From: Serpula lacrymans var. lacrymans S7.9
Lineage: Eukaryota; Basidiomycota; Agaricomycetes; Boletales; Serpulaceae
Reading direction: 5' to 3'
DNA: 64,000 nucleotides
NCBI RefSeq assembly: GCF_000218685.1
Contig: NW_006763301.1
Coordinates: 248,001 to 312,000 of the forward strand
The translations under genes were made by a program, and so were the position numbers. The notes beneath the pieces are model-generated. The model saw nothing but the letters and a program-made list of their open reading frames with translations. It had not been told where the DNA came from and did not search any database. Below are positions 26,634 to 38,348 of the stretch, piece after piece. The stretch's first letter is position 1, and the number at the start of each line of letters is the position of its first letter.

Positions 26634-27038
26634 ATGAACTGCGAAGAAGTGCATAACCCAGCCTTCAGACAACGAACAGACATGACTGAGAACGTATTGA
26701 AATCGTTTGATCCGTTTACAACGCACCCTTTCACCAACAACAGTGGAGTGCTACCTGCTCCACCCCAACCAACCGAATATCCCTCGCCAGTTTTACCTCA
26801 GGGTCACAATAATTATTATTATAACCCATCGCCCGCCGCAGCACCACCAGCGCTAACAGATGCGACTGGGGAAAGTCCATTGCCAGTCAAATCACCGAAA
26901 CCTCGGCGTTCAAGTAGCCATGGATCACCGGGTGCAGTCAGGCCAATCTTCGTGACGCCATTTAGGCCAGAAAAGACTACTCCAGAGCTGAGCGAGATCC
27001 TGATTGCGAAAAAGCCGTCAAAGACCTGGAAGGTTTAG
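26634..27038 (+). CDS. Small Pro-rich hypothetical protein
   Basis: Open frame from ATG at 26634 (an alternative ATG at 26682 begins MTENVLKSFDPFTTHP). The product is about 130 residues, rich in Pro, Asn, Tyr and Ser, with a basic middle KSPKPRRSSSHGSPGAV. It ends with a more ordered block VRPIFVTPFRPEKTTPELSE, then ILIAKKPSKTWKV. I do not recognise a function. The change from low complexity to an apparently ordered C-terminal block supports it being real. It precedes NTAQ1 on the same strand by about 340 bp. Additional upstream exons cannot be ruled out. Confidence 0.5.
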   Translation: MNCEEVHNPAFRQRTDMTENVLKSFDPFTTHPFTNNSGVLPAPPQPTEYPSPVLPQGHNNYYYNPSPAAAPPALTDATGESPLPVKSPKPRRSSSHGSPGAVRPIFVTPFRPEKTTPELSEILIAKKPSKTWKV

Positions 27039-27375
27039 TTGAGTCGTCGAGATCATGTTCGGAAATGAATGGAGGTGTCCGGACACGATGTCGAAGTGTC
27101 TCTAGTAAGTAGCCCGTTTACTCCCAAAGTTCGTTCCTATCTGACTTCAGTTCGAAGAGAACACAGCGGGGAAGATATGCTGCTTGCTGGTTTTGCACAT
27201 GTACAGTACTACAGCGGTACTTACTAAAAGAACCGTTTTACTGGCCAGGGTCACGGTGTTTACGGTTTGAATACCGGCGACACATGTGTGGTCGGAGTGC
27301 GAAATCTGAAGACCGAACGAACTGCCACACAATTGAATTAGCAAACCTCGAGGACACTTTCCAAGTTCCGGTGTC
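27039..27375. other. Intergenic stretch before NTAQ1
   Basis: 337 bp; contains the 3' end of the Pro-rich gene and the NTAQ1 promoter. Nothing else is supported. Confidence 0.4.
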
Positions 27376-28264
27376 ATGACTCCTATCGATATTCCTGTTG
27401 ACCACACTTATACAAGCTGCTACTGTGAAGAAAATATATATTTGCTAGCTAAGTATTTCCTAGATCAACCTTCCGTCAAACGCCGCTGGGATATCTTTGC
27501 TATATTTATTTCAAATGCAACTAAGATGGTGACTACGATTGGATAGTCGTGTTCTGTGATTGATGATAAACCAATTTGCTTATCTAGGTTGCTCTCTGGA
27601 ACCAGCGCAAGGCAGCTTTCGCAGACGTAGCTGTGGTATGGGATTACCATGTCATTCTAGCCATGCGGCCGCGATCCCCTTTTGTCTCATCAGCTGGAGA
27701 TCCTGCAGCACAAACATGGGTCTACGATTATGATACTCGTTTGGGTATCCCGTGTCAATGGAGAGGCAAGCCATATATCAAATTAATGACTCACACGACT
27801 TTCTCGAGCAGTATCACCGGGAATTACTTCTAGATTATGTCCAAGGAACCTTTCTAGACACCCCGGATGTTCCAGTGCTGTATCAAAGGTAAACGCTATT
27901 AATGGACGTTTGAATGGTGCCTTCAACTTGTCGCAGTCTCTTCAGGGTCATACCAGGCGAGGAATTTCTGGACCACTTTGCTTCAGACAGATCGCACATG
28001 GTAAGTGGGCAGCACCTGTGACATGGGAAGTGACATCTCTAATAGCATTCACAGCTATCAGTACATCCAGGGGCTGAACCTTGCTATTTCGCTGAACCAC
28101 CTGTGTATCTACCGTTGCGTGGTTCGAAGGCTACAGAAAGGGGGGTAACGAATAACCTTATGTCTGCTTTTGTCTCGATGGCACGATCAACCGATGCATT
28201 TGGACAGGTGATGGATAGGGATGATTTTGAGCTTTGGTGCTCACAGGTTGAGGTAGTAGTCTAG
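27376..28264 (+). CDS. NTAQ1: Protein N-terminal glutamine amidohydrolase (NTAQ1/WDYHV1)
   Basis: The enzyme deamidates N-terminal Gln to Glu in the Arg/N-degron pathway. The ATG at 27376 gives MTPIDIPVDHTYTSCYCEEN with the catalytic Cys in SCYCEENIYLLAKYF. The next exon has the family name motif in VVWDYHVILAM (catalytic His) and WVYDYDTRLGIPCQWR (catalytic Asp). Later exons add LFRVIPGEEFLDHFASDRSH, EPPVYLPLRG and a C-terminal AFGQVMDRDDFELWCSQ that matches the conserved G.V....F. All three catalytic residues are present. Four introns, the first with donor GTGACT just after NATKM. Confidence 0.93.
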
Positions 28265-28439
28265 GGTCGCCCAATGAATATAGAATTCGGTGCAGCCACA
28301 CTTGATGGGCCACTTGAAAAAAAGGCTGTGACTGTGACGTGTGACTCTGCAGAAAGACAGGCCGTTGGACTACTACTCCACAAACTACAAACAGGTTTTC
28401 TTGCCCTTGACGCTCTTTCTTCTTTCTTCGGTAGCTTTC

Positions 28440-30041
28440 ATGAATTCGACACCATCATCTTCATCTTCCGTGAACGGCTGTACCCCTTCTAGCAATGGTG
28501 TATCACACATGTCTGCATCTACACCTTCCGAACATTCCTACGTCAGCCATGGCGAGAACCACAACTCATCTGGCTCTTTCCCTGTCCCGAATGGTTACTC
28601 GCAGTGAGTTTCTTCAGCGTGCTCCACCCCTTTTGGTTCATTTCATGTATCATTGACGCTGATGGCGCGTGGGTTGCATGCTTTTTCCTGGCAAAAATTT
28701 AGAATGCCTTATCAGCCGCACAACGAGGAAATAGTGCATCACCTGTACCATGCCGGCTTTCAAACTGGTGTGAGTACATGCCCATTACAGGGAAATAATT
28801 TTTAATTCTCACCGTGTTATCAGAATTACGCAGACACCATCTTGGTGGGTGCCCCTCACTATCTCAGTTGTTTTCACATGTCCTTAATTTATTGGCCCTA
28901 ATTCAGCATGTTCACCAAAATGCATATCGATTGCACGCCATCATTCTTTCACGTTCGCCTTTCCTCGCACACCTGATGTCTACATCGCCTCAGTCGGGAG
29001 GTCAACGTACACTTTTTGTACAGCTAGATCATGAACCGGAAGTTACGCGCGAGGTAAGCTCAGAATTCTTGGACTCTGTTGAATGCGGTGTTCGCAGCTG
29101 GTCGATCTACGATCAGGAAGACATGTCACCGTGTCCATTATCACCCTTTAAACTCCTAAGTCTCGACTTACGGTGGCATTTGTTGTGTCTTTCTGACCGA
29201 CTCACTCGGACGCCGTATTCAACGGAGCCTTTCATTTCGTTTTGCTTTCTTCGAGTGCTGACGGATTGGTGATGGCTATCTAGGGCTTTGCTATAGGTAT
29301 TATATTCTCATGTTTTGATTATCATATCACTCATCATTCATTGGTTTTTTCAAGCGCTGGGCTACCTTTACTCGTCTGTCTCATTAAGTTTGATACGACC
29401 TGAAAATGCACGCGGAGTGCTTGCGGCAGGCTGCCTCCTTGGCGGCATGGATGACCTTTGCGGCTATTCCTATGAAACCTGCAGGCAGTCCTTTAGCGTC
29501 GACACTATCACAGAATGGCTGGAGTTTGTGCATAGTATTCCTGTACCGGATAATTCAGGTAACCCTGATATGGCAGTAGCATCTGTCTTTGGGCAGTACG
29601 CCCAAAGGTTGCGAGACGATGTATTTCATTTCCTTATAGTGACTCTTCCCAGCATTCTGGAAGTACATTCTTCCATGACACCCGAAAGCAGTCCATCAGA
29701 GGGACATGGTGGTCGTGATACCTTATTGCGTGTATTTTCCCTCGTGCCATTCGAGATGTTCAAAGCCGCAGTGGAATCACCCACCTTCCAAATTGGTATG
29801 TGGAAGCCATAGAATTAACAACTCATACCGAGTTAATGTGCGCCTTCATTACACAGGGTCGGATCAAGCACGATTCAAATTTGCTAAAGATGCCATTGAG
29901 CTGAGAAAGCGGGGAATTGCGAGGGGGCATGGGGCAGAAGAGACGGTTGTGCTTGCGTTTGGAGGAGGACAAATGGGTGGAAGCGCTGTGCACGTTACGC
30001 GAAAAATGCGTAAACGGCCTTTATGGAAAGTTAACTCCTGA
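28440..30041 (+). CDS. BTB/POZ domain protein (conserved fungal family)
   Basis: The first exon encodes a Ser-rich leader MNSTPSSSSSVNGCTPSSNG. After a donor GTGAGT near 28604 the BTB fold begins: MPYQPHNEEIVHHLYHAGFQ, NYADTIL, HVHQNAYRLHAIILSRSPFL, AHLMS, then a join over a long in-frame-looking intron to EGFAIALGYLYSSVSLSLI. A helical BACK-like region follows (NARGVLAAGCLLGGMDDLCG) and a well conserved tail GSDQARFKFAKDAIELRKRG with GAEETVVLAFGG. Such proteins usually dimerise and may be substrate adaptors for Cul3 ligases; in this fungal family the partner is not known to me. The stop is TGA at 30039-30041. Confidence 0.8.
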
Positions 30042-30570
30042 ATCGCGTTTCTTCGATAGGCATGTTACGTGACAATTCTTGGTTCAAATTTAGTTGCTCT
30101 GTTGTTCTGCAAGCCATGACACGATCACGGTCCGCGTGATATTTTATTCGCATCGTATCGTGAATTGGCGAGAGAGAGTGGGAGTGCTGGGAGGACGGAG
30201 ATGGTAAGAGGGTGCTGAGTGTTGTCTGTACCAATCTCGGAAAGAGCCACGGCGTGCATTAGGCTTTTTAGCTGTTGACAGGCAGATCGGCCAAGCTGTG
30301 GCAGAGAGTGCGGTGGCGATCAAAGTGACCGTATGTCTGAGTTTTGCTTCACACCTTCCAGCAACGGATGCTTTTCGCGCTTTCTAGATTCAATGATTGA
30401 CCTGCTCTATCTATGTCTGCATCTGTGCTATTACTGCGCCACGATCGATAAAGGTTTTTCCTACCCGTGTATCCGCGCCGAACCTATCACGAGAGCACTA
30501 CCATGGGCAATCCTCAAGTCGTATATGAAGCATACATCATCCCCCGGTTCAAGTATAATCATTCTCTGCC
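30042..30570. other. Intergenic stretch
   Basis: 529 bp between the BTB gene and the DUF6593-like gene. Open frames here overlap the next gene in wrong frames. No gene or RNA is supported. Confidence 0.4.
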
Positions 30571-31256
30571 ATGGCCTCTCACACCTACGAGCTCTACTTC
30601 ACAGGCAGAGACGACCCTCGAGATGGCTGCATCATCATGGGCGAGGACACAAAGCACATCTTCTTCGAGTTCGAGACCAGCATCTCGGACTACATGACCA
30701 ACGCTCAGACGACTGTGAGTACTCTATGCCCCTACAACGTTCCATGCTGACCCTTTGTCTTCAAGATATCGAGCGAACGCAAGCCCGTCGCCTGCTTCGA
30801 GTGGTCCATGGGCGGCACCCAGCTTGGCTTTGCGACCATAGGGAACAGACACTTTCCAATGTCCAACCTCGTCATGCCTGGTTCATCGGCAAGGTGCCTT
30901 ACTACACTGCCTCTCTATTTGAACTCGCACTCACACCTCGTTTGCTCAGTGCTCGCCAATTTTGTTCGGTCGATGGCAGACATTTCGAATGGCGAAGCTG
31001 CTACGATGACCCGCAATCTTATGATGTAATTACCCTGCTTGTTCCCTGAGGCAGTTCCGTGCTCATCATCTCTTTCCGATAGCTATTCACTTACAACGTC
31101 AGGATCGCGGTTTTTCGAAGATACCCGCAGGCGACACCTGTGGGTCCCTCACATGGTTTCATGCAATATACCCTCGTGCATGATATCCCGTTACTCGAAG
31201 CCCTCATGGCCCTTAGTCTTAACCGCTGGATAGATTGGGGCCAGAGGGTTCCCTAA
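30571..31256 (+). CDS. Small DUF6593-like basidiomycete protein
   Basis: Four exons can be joined cleanly: MASHTYELYFTGRDDPRDGC..., donor GTGAGT after NAQTT; ISSERKPVACFEWSMGGTQL...; SARQFCSVDGRHFEWRSCYD DPQSYD after an acceptor CTCAG; then LFTYNVRIAVFRRYPQATPV, SHGFMQYTLVHDIP and LLEALMALSLNRWIDWG. The fold appears to be a small beta-barrel-like domain with the motif D.R.FEWR. It resembles the DUF6593 group, which is expanded in agaricomycetes and has no known function; this assignment is from memory and tentative. About 180 residues, no signal peptide or membrane segment. Confidence 0.6.
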
Positions 31257-31412
31257 TGTGCTGCCACGATGACTCCTCTCATACAGTATACCAGTTTATT
31301 GACCGTTGATTTATACGGGTATCAATGACAAAGGAAATACAAAGGCTGCATGCATGCAATTACGAAAGCAAACGAAGGTCAGAAGTGCATATTAGAGTAT
31401 ATAGAACAAAAA

Positions 31413-34400
31413 TCAAGGGTTCTTCATTGATCCAAGCATGTGCTCAAGGCGCTCTTCTACTGTCCAGTGCATATCGGTATCAGAGTGGAAGGAAGAGGGA
31501 GTGGAATGACCAGGTGGTAAATTAGGAACAAAGTTAAATGAACCGGAATCCATTCCCTGAGAAAGGTTCTCTATCAGCCGGCCAATTTGGGTACTTGAGC
31601 TATAAAAAACCTGCGGGCAAGGCGTCAGGAGGTGGCAAGTAGGCATCCGATAAAACTTTACTTTGGTGTCTGGGCGACTTTTCCCCAGGTGAGGTTTCTT
31701 ACGCGAGAGGAACGAGGTGTTGCTTCCCTTAGAAGTTGATCTCGCGTGTTCTCTCACAAACACCTGCACACCATCACCATTCTCGCGTGTCGAGTACTCA
31801 GAAGCAAAGCTGGTTCTGTTAGCATAAATAGAGTCCACATCATCGTCGCGCAGCCCATTCACTATAGACCTATGGGCAAAACGATCACTGTCTGGGCACC
31901 TTGCATCATCGCACGACTTACCATATGGTCTCGCCGTTGGCCATCTCGATAAGCTCCAAAGCGGCACCGCCACCGTCAGAAGGGCTAGGGGCCTCGTGGC
32001 TGCCATTGCCAGCCACGTCCCCGCCTGCTTCGCTGACAAAGGTATTTGGATTCCTGTTCTCACCAGCATACATATCATATCTAAGTAACCAGAAGTTTCA
32101 GATGAAGCGGATCATGATAAGAATTACACTGACAATGAGTCATAAGCCGATGTAGATTTGTCCATATTCTGGGGAGCATGTAAAAGATTCTCAGCTTGGG
32201 CAGATATCGTTGTAGGTATCTGGGGTACAGGAGGGGAATTATCAGACGAGAACCGTCGGCCTCCAGGCGACCGAGGGGGAGGCGGAGTGGGCGCTCGGTC
32301 ATGGACAGAGCGCCCCGACTGAACAGATGCTGCGCTTGCAGACCGACGACGTCGGTTAGACTGTGATCCTTTTCTCAACAACTGACTCAAGTCCAAATGA
32401 GAACCCTTAGCCTCCGAAGGAAAGATGATCGTTCTGCGAACAACTGGGTTGCTATCCTGGGCTTGTTGTTGCCTTGGACGACTGGTATTGGTATCCCCTT
32501 GCTTACGAACAGTGAGTTTCCTAATAATGCTTTCATCAGGCGCAGGTTCAGAAACTTCATCGATACTCGGACGTCCTTCTGAGATCATAGGCGAGCGAGC
32601 TCTGTCAGCTGTACTGCTCTGACGGGTGTTTGGTCTAGAAGCTGTCAAAGCTGAGTTGTTTCTAGTCAACATAGTCCATCCAGTCGATTTGGATGAAACA
32701 GATGTAGAACGGGCTAATAAATCATCCAGAGCTGCTCGATCTAGGCCAAGATTCGATGCTGCTTCGAACAGCTGCTTGACGGCAGAATCGTTTATATCCG
32801 TTGAGCCAGAGCTGATATGAGAAAGGACATTGCTACCGCCACTAGGGGCGGATTGACCCAGGGGCACAGTCGATGGCGGTGTGCTCAAGCTTTCTGCGTT
32901 TGCGGCTAAACCTCTGCCGGGTGATATATAAGACTGAACGTGATGAGGAGAAGTGGACGATGACGACGCAGTAGGAGAGGGATGTGGTGCCCCATTCCGA
33001 TCGCTGTCAGAATGAAAATCAACTGTACGCGGCTTGCGGAAGCGAGCCATGAATCCTTTGATACCGGGGCTAGCAGATGCAGGAGGGCTGGGAATGGGTG
33101 ATTTGAGTCGACTTAGTTCATTAGGGCTTGTTGGCGTTGCTCCTGCAATTGGGACAGGAATAGCACCGTGAGTAGTCTGCGTAACAGGAGCCGACCGCGG
33201 CTGGAGATCCATAGGGAATGGGGTGACTTCTTCACCAGTCGGGGCCGATGGCTTCGCTCGAAGAGTTCCTCTGAGTCTTCTGATCCTTTGAGTGATGTTT
33301 AAGGGCCCTTGAGCGCTATGGGGCATTGTAGAGGAGGGTGGAGGGAGAGGAATGGTGTCGACACTTGTTGTGGCGGACACTAATCGAGGCGTTGATATTT
33401 GATTTGGAGTGATACGTTTGCGAGTGACAGACACGCTTGAAGCATTTAGATCAGAAAACTTTTGACTGGCAGAACCCTTTTTCAGGGCCGCCATAGCCAC
33501 TTCTGTTTTGCGTTGGACTTCCTTGGTGAGTTCAGCATTATCAACTGGAGTGTGTGGACTTCGCATCACGGAGGCCTGAGGTGATAAGAGAGGTGACCTT
33601 GTAAGCACTACAGGAGGTCCTTCTGCTTCATGGATGGATGATGGACTATTGAGCGAAATGGCGTTTGCTGTTTCAGTTTCAGGAGCTGGGGTGGTAGCTA
33701 TACTAGGGATATCCGGAAAACGAGTGTTTGAAGGCTCTGGTTCCTCATCTTTTTCTTCAGAACCAAAAAGAGCCCGAGCCAAATCTCGATTTCTGCGAGT
33801 GGTCGGTGATATCTTCAAGTCAGTCTGCGAAGGAGGTGCTAATTTCTCAGTATCTGGTACGTTGATGACTGGGCGCTCGGTACTGGGATGTATGCTATCA
33901 ACAACAGAATCAAGCAGTGCGCTAGCTTTAGCAGAATTATCGGGAGATGCAGCCCGCTGAACCAACAAAGAAGGGTTTTGATATTGGGGAGGAGGGCTCG
34001 CCACCTACAAACAATCAGCAAAGGATACACACCAGTACAAAGGAAGGAGTCAAATACCCGGTTATCGCGACCATTCAGCGAATAATTTGACTGCGACGTC
34101 GATGGCCTGCGTCTCCGCAGCGATGGGACCCGTTCACGAACTTCAGAATGAGTAGCCTTGGTGACTGCTGCACCGACAAGTTTTTCCTGGATAGCTACAA
34201 AATCGGACGTCGTCAGACCTGCATACCGCCGAATAATGTCCTCAGCATCCCAGTTGTCGTCCTGGGAGTCAGCCGGTGTGGCAGAGCTCGACTTGTCGAT
34301 TAAGCCGATATCATGCCAAGTCGGCTGTGAGTTGTCAGTATCGCTAAAGGCCTCGAGAGTGCGAGCTTTCTTATGCTCGTCCTCCCATGAGTGGTAGCTG

Positions 34401-36605
34401 GAGCCCGCAGACTCCAAAGAGGAACGTGAGGAATTTACAAGAGGAGAAAAAACGAGTGCTTGAGGTTGTCCAAGAGAAGATTGAGAATTATGATTTTTTT
34501 TCGATGAGCGCCGATTAGTATTTGAATGGGGAGATGCATCGTTGTGGGGAAATGAAGGGGAAGTTGGCGAGCGGCTCTGAGTGGGTGTAGGAGAACGAAG
34601 GGAACGATTGACCATGGGCGAGCCTGGACGAACCCCCGACATACTTGAAGACGGTCGATAATCTGGGCTGAGAGGACGGTTCCAGGTCGAAGATCCAGAA
34701 CTCGTGTGGTTGTATAGAGGAGAATCGGGGAGGGCAGGAGAGCGTAAGGATCTACTTGAAGATTTAGCTCTATCCGGGCTCCCGTGAAAGTCTGCAATAA
34801 TGCTACGATCAAGCCCACCACTGTCATTCTTCGAATGACCTGATACACTGCTGCCCTTTCTACTATGATCCTTTGGAGGGCTCGATGATGACCCGACGTT
34901 CCAAGTGACATTTGAAGGAGTGCCAGGACGAGGCGACGCTGACATGAGTTGATATGCCTGGCCAGATAAAGGAGAAGCAGGACGAAGTCTACCGAGTATA
35001 GATGAAGTCACTGAGCCCTCGTAGTCAGCACCACCCAAGCCATCTTCAGGAGTAAATCTACCACTGCCACTTTTCGACGTATGCGGTGAAGCTGCTGGAG
35101 ATTGAGGACGGGGAGTTTGGCGAGACGCGTTAGAGTCCCGTCTCATCAAACTCGATGCTATACTCGAAGTAACGAGGGGAGAAGCGCGACCATTCACAGC
35201 TGGAAGTATAGGCGACATCGCTCGTGGCGTAGCTGAATGTGCGCGAGATTGGTCGTCAGAATCAAAGGACGTATCACGAGGAGTCATCGGCCTGGGCATG
35301 CCTGGGATATATCCGGGTAAACGTGGGGTGGGTGAAACCGTTCCAGGACGACCATATGGCGTTGGGGAAGCGGGCTTAAGGTCAAGGTCGGACATTTGCC
35401 TGTCAGATAAGATCGCAGTGCCTGCTTCAAATTCACTGGACGATTGAGATAGACTATCGGGGTTCTAGTACGTGGTGAGTTATGAAAATGTTTTGAACAT
35501 GCCAGCGACTTACTGATGATACTGAGTCTATTGATTGACTCGTCTCGGTAGAAACACGACTTTGCTCGCCATCGACGGCACGTGGAATGGGATGAGCAGT
35601 CCTAGGCATGACAATCTCGTCTTCAGCTTCTTCCTCTAGTTCCTTAATGACACTCTCCAAAGCCAATGAAGCGTGTTGTAAATTGATCGTGTTTAGTGCC
35701 TTTGAGAAATTCCGTTCGGTGGTCGGTGACTCTTCCGAGCTCGAAATCAATGATACTGAACGTGCCACAGGCGTTTTTTCGTTCGGGCTTGATGGTACAG
35801 ATGAAGGGGGTCCACTTCCCTCAGGGGTCAAGGGCCTCAAGCTATCAGTGTAACTGGAGTCCTTCTCCCTAAGGCTGTGACTGGAGTCGGTAGGTGTGAT
35901 AGAAAAGCTGCGGTTACTGGTACTCCTTTGTGACGAAACACTCCGGATGTAGCTATAATCTCGGAAGCGGCCGGATCCAAACAGATTGTTGCTGTATCTC
36001 TTCGTGGAGCGCGAACTGGGCGAAGAGATAGTGGATGCAGGATATACGGTAGAAGACGTGGTATTAGAAGCGCGCGAGTTTCTCTGTGGCTGGTAATCAG
36101 AGGCTCCTTCATCTCCGGGTGAGGCCCCGCCTTCCTCCTCGAGTTTCTCGTTAGTGGATGCATTCTTTGCTCGCAAACGCCCTAAAGTCTCGAGTATCAT
36201 GTTCTCTTCCTCCTCAGAGATTCGATTTGGGCCTCCACGGGCTCTTTGCTCCGCGAATCTGGCCCTGAGGTCGTCTAGGGAAACAGGATCGCCTGACGAG
36301 GTGCGTAGGAGAGTGAAACGACGGGAGAGGCTACAGCATTGAATGGTAAGAGTGCATGGCGAGAAAGTCAGCAGGCTATATGCTCACTCTGGTAAAATGA
36401 GAGACGTGCGAAAGTTGCTTGCGGGGGGAAGCTCTGGGAGATGCTGGTGCTCAGCAGAGGACGATAACACGTCGTAGAGCTGGCTGCGCTTGGTGTCGGA
36501 CTTTTTGCTAGGTTAACAGAGGCCGGGGAAGATGAAGATGGAGAGAATTAAGAATCTTGAATGGGATGATGCGAGAAACAGGGAGACGTACCGGAAACGA
36601 TGCAT
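31413..36605 (-). CDS. Very large Ser/Pro-rich hypothetical protein (about 1,500 residues)
   Basis: A tiny first exon MHRFR (donor GTACGT) joins to KKSDTKRSQLYDVLSSSAEH, then LPPASNFRTSLILPELSRRF, TLLRTSSGDPVSLDDLRARF and ISEEEENMILETLGRLRAKN; this N-terminal 100 residues is the only ordered, probably conserved part. Four large exons of low-complexity Ser, Pro, Arg and Thr sequence follow, with many SP and RSxS sites. One helical stretch is TKEVQRKTEVAMAALKKGSA. Near the end, a donor GTCAGT joins AYDSL to YDMYAGENRNPNTFVSEAGG, and the last exon closes with WTVEERLEHMLGSMKNP. I do not recognise a function. The composition suggests a phosphorylated scaffold for polarity, cytoskeleton or signalling. 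Codon usage resembles the neighbours. Confidence 0.75.
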
Positions 36606-37431
36606 TGGGTGTCCAGGTCCCTCGTTTTGTACACGTTGGACTGAAGCGAAAGGGACGATTGGAATAGAATAAGATCTCAGCTAAGGGAAACGACAGGCAA
36701 CGTGGTGAACACGAGTTGGCTTTACGGAACGATCAGGCAGTTATTAGATTCCAACACTGAGGGCTGAGACTTCCTTCAATAGAACCAGCCACAGTACGTA
36801 AAATCCTGATGATCTTACGGGCCTCGAGCTCTGCTTACACTAGTACTGTTGTGTCGTCGACGTCGGGGTACACAGTGAGCGAGGCCAGTCTGGGACGTGT
36901 TCAGGTGTTGGGCGGTGGCGACAGAAAAAAGGTTCCGAGTCCAGGTCTTGTATTGCGCAACAAGGATAAATACAACAAAAACGGATCCACTTCTGTTCAT
37001 TCTATTATTTTCCACGTCTGCAGGTGCGATGCAGAAGGCTGACAGACCCCATGGGGTGTATTCATCCAGCATCTTTGAGCAATTATTGGACTTGCTAAAC
37101 AATGATCCTTAACACAGACAAGAATGGCTGGCACCGTCTCCACTATCTCTTGCCTTTCACTCTTCCTGATATGGAACACATGCCTCACCTCGCCAGAATT
37201 GCCTTATGCGTTCACCGCTAAGTCCGTCACAATAAGCCTCACATCCCACATAAACTTACACCGCAAGATACACATCACGTCTTTACGAAAAAAATACATG
37301 CGTAATCTCAGCACGCCGTTCTACGGATACATTACAGAGCAGACGCTTGCAGTACACCCCTGTTTACATCGCATATCTGCAAGTCAAAATCTATGTTAGC
37401 CAATTTCAATATCAATACACATGATAATTTC
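36606..37431. other. Intergenic region with a possible small gene
   Basis: 826 bp between the start of the large Ser-rich gene and the stop of the E2 gene. Apart from the small candidate listed below I see no supported gene. Confidence 0.4.
36809..37111 (+). CDS. Possible two-exon small protein
   Basis: An open frame from about 36809 starts MILRASSSAYTSTVVSSTSG. A good polypyrimidine acceptor (TTTTCCACGTCTGCAG) ends at about 37023, after which a short frame MQKADRPHGVYSSSIFEQLL, DLLNNDP stops at 37109-37111. If joined by the weak donor GTCTTG this makes a protein of roughly 75 residues. The helical end looks protein-like, but the donor is poor, so this is a suggestion only. Confidence 0.2.
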
Positions 37432-38348
37432 TTACTTCTTCGTATGATCCCTAGCTGTCGCCAAGAACGTCGCCTTATCTGTCTTCATTAGCTAGGCAAC
37501 AGGTGAGTGCAGGTCTCTATATGATAACAGTCAAATCCCTTACTGCAGCAATCTCTGGCTCAAATGGGTCATCCGGACTTGGGTTGTTGACTTTCTCCTG
37601 AATGACAGCCAGCACTACGAAATACATGTGACTCGTTAATTTCCGCCCAGGGAGTACTAGGCTGAGAAGATATCATACCTGTAGACAATGTTATGGAAGG
37701 TTTCCACTGCGTACATCAGAACAACATCAGCAACAAGCGCCTTCAAACGGTATAGTAAGTCCAAGGAGATCCGTGGGATCCTCACCTCGTCACCGCGAAG
37801 TATAGGGACACATATTTGTCCTTCGTCATTTATACCAGGATGGTATATCTTGGTTGTGAACGTGACCTGGTTGGGGATATTCTACGTAAGCACAACGTTT
37901 TGCGGAAAGATGCATGGTATATCATCGCACATTAGGTGGTTTGAAAGGAAAGTTCTGCGGGAGCTCGAGCACAAACCGGAATGTTCCGTTCCTGTACGGA
38001 CTGTTTGACTGTGGAGCAATGGTTCAGATTGGCACAGGGGGGACAAGTACAAAACAGCGCACCGTGCCTTTGACAGCACACTTCCACATAAAAAGGTTGT
38101 CTTCTTCTGCGTCAACTGTAATACCCTTGACACTTGATACGGTTAATTGCCGGTATTTCAACGCCCAAGCAGTGAGGTGAGAGACGTACCTCTATCGGTT
38201 TCTTCGAAATGTCCGATAATTCCTAGATCCAGCATGAATAAATGAGTTCTAGTATGAACAGATCAGCACCTTTTGGATGCGGCTGCGTGAACTACATGAG
38301 ATGGCAACAATAATGATAGAAAAACATGGCATACCGAAGAGCGGTCAT
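37432..38348 (-). CDS. Ubiquitin-conjugating enzyme E2, UBE2L3-like
   Basis: No single frame is long; the gene appears only when about eight small exons are joined. They read MTALR + RIQK + ELSDISKKPIE, then GITVDAEEDNLFMWKCAVKG T, SNSPYRNGTFRFVLELPQNF, PFKPPN, VTFTTKIYHPGINDEGQICV PILRGDE, WKPSITLSTV, LAVIQEKVNNPSPDDPFEPE IAA and LMKTDKATFLATARDHTKK. This is a complete UBC fold of about 150 residues with the active-site Cys in QICVPIL and the HPG/HPN-type motif before it. The lack of N-terminal or C-terminal extensions and QICVP resemble UBE2L3 (UbcH7) type E2s, which work with RBR and HECT ligases. Opening exons are only 14, 13 and 33 nt. It shares a 117-bp promoter with ASH2. Confidence 0.9.

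Noticed and set aside
30333..31049. 238-codon + strand open frame
   Set aside because: It runs through the DUF6593-like gene partly in the wrong frame; only its end coincides with a real exon. It has no family resemblance as a whole.
34435..34911. Minus-strand alternative frame of 158 codons
   Set aside because: It is a shadow of the large Ser-rich exon in another frame.
37124..37399. 91-codon + frame beginning MAGTVSTISCLSL
   Set aside because: No similarity and its codons look random; overlaps the 3' side of the E2 gene.
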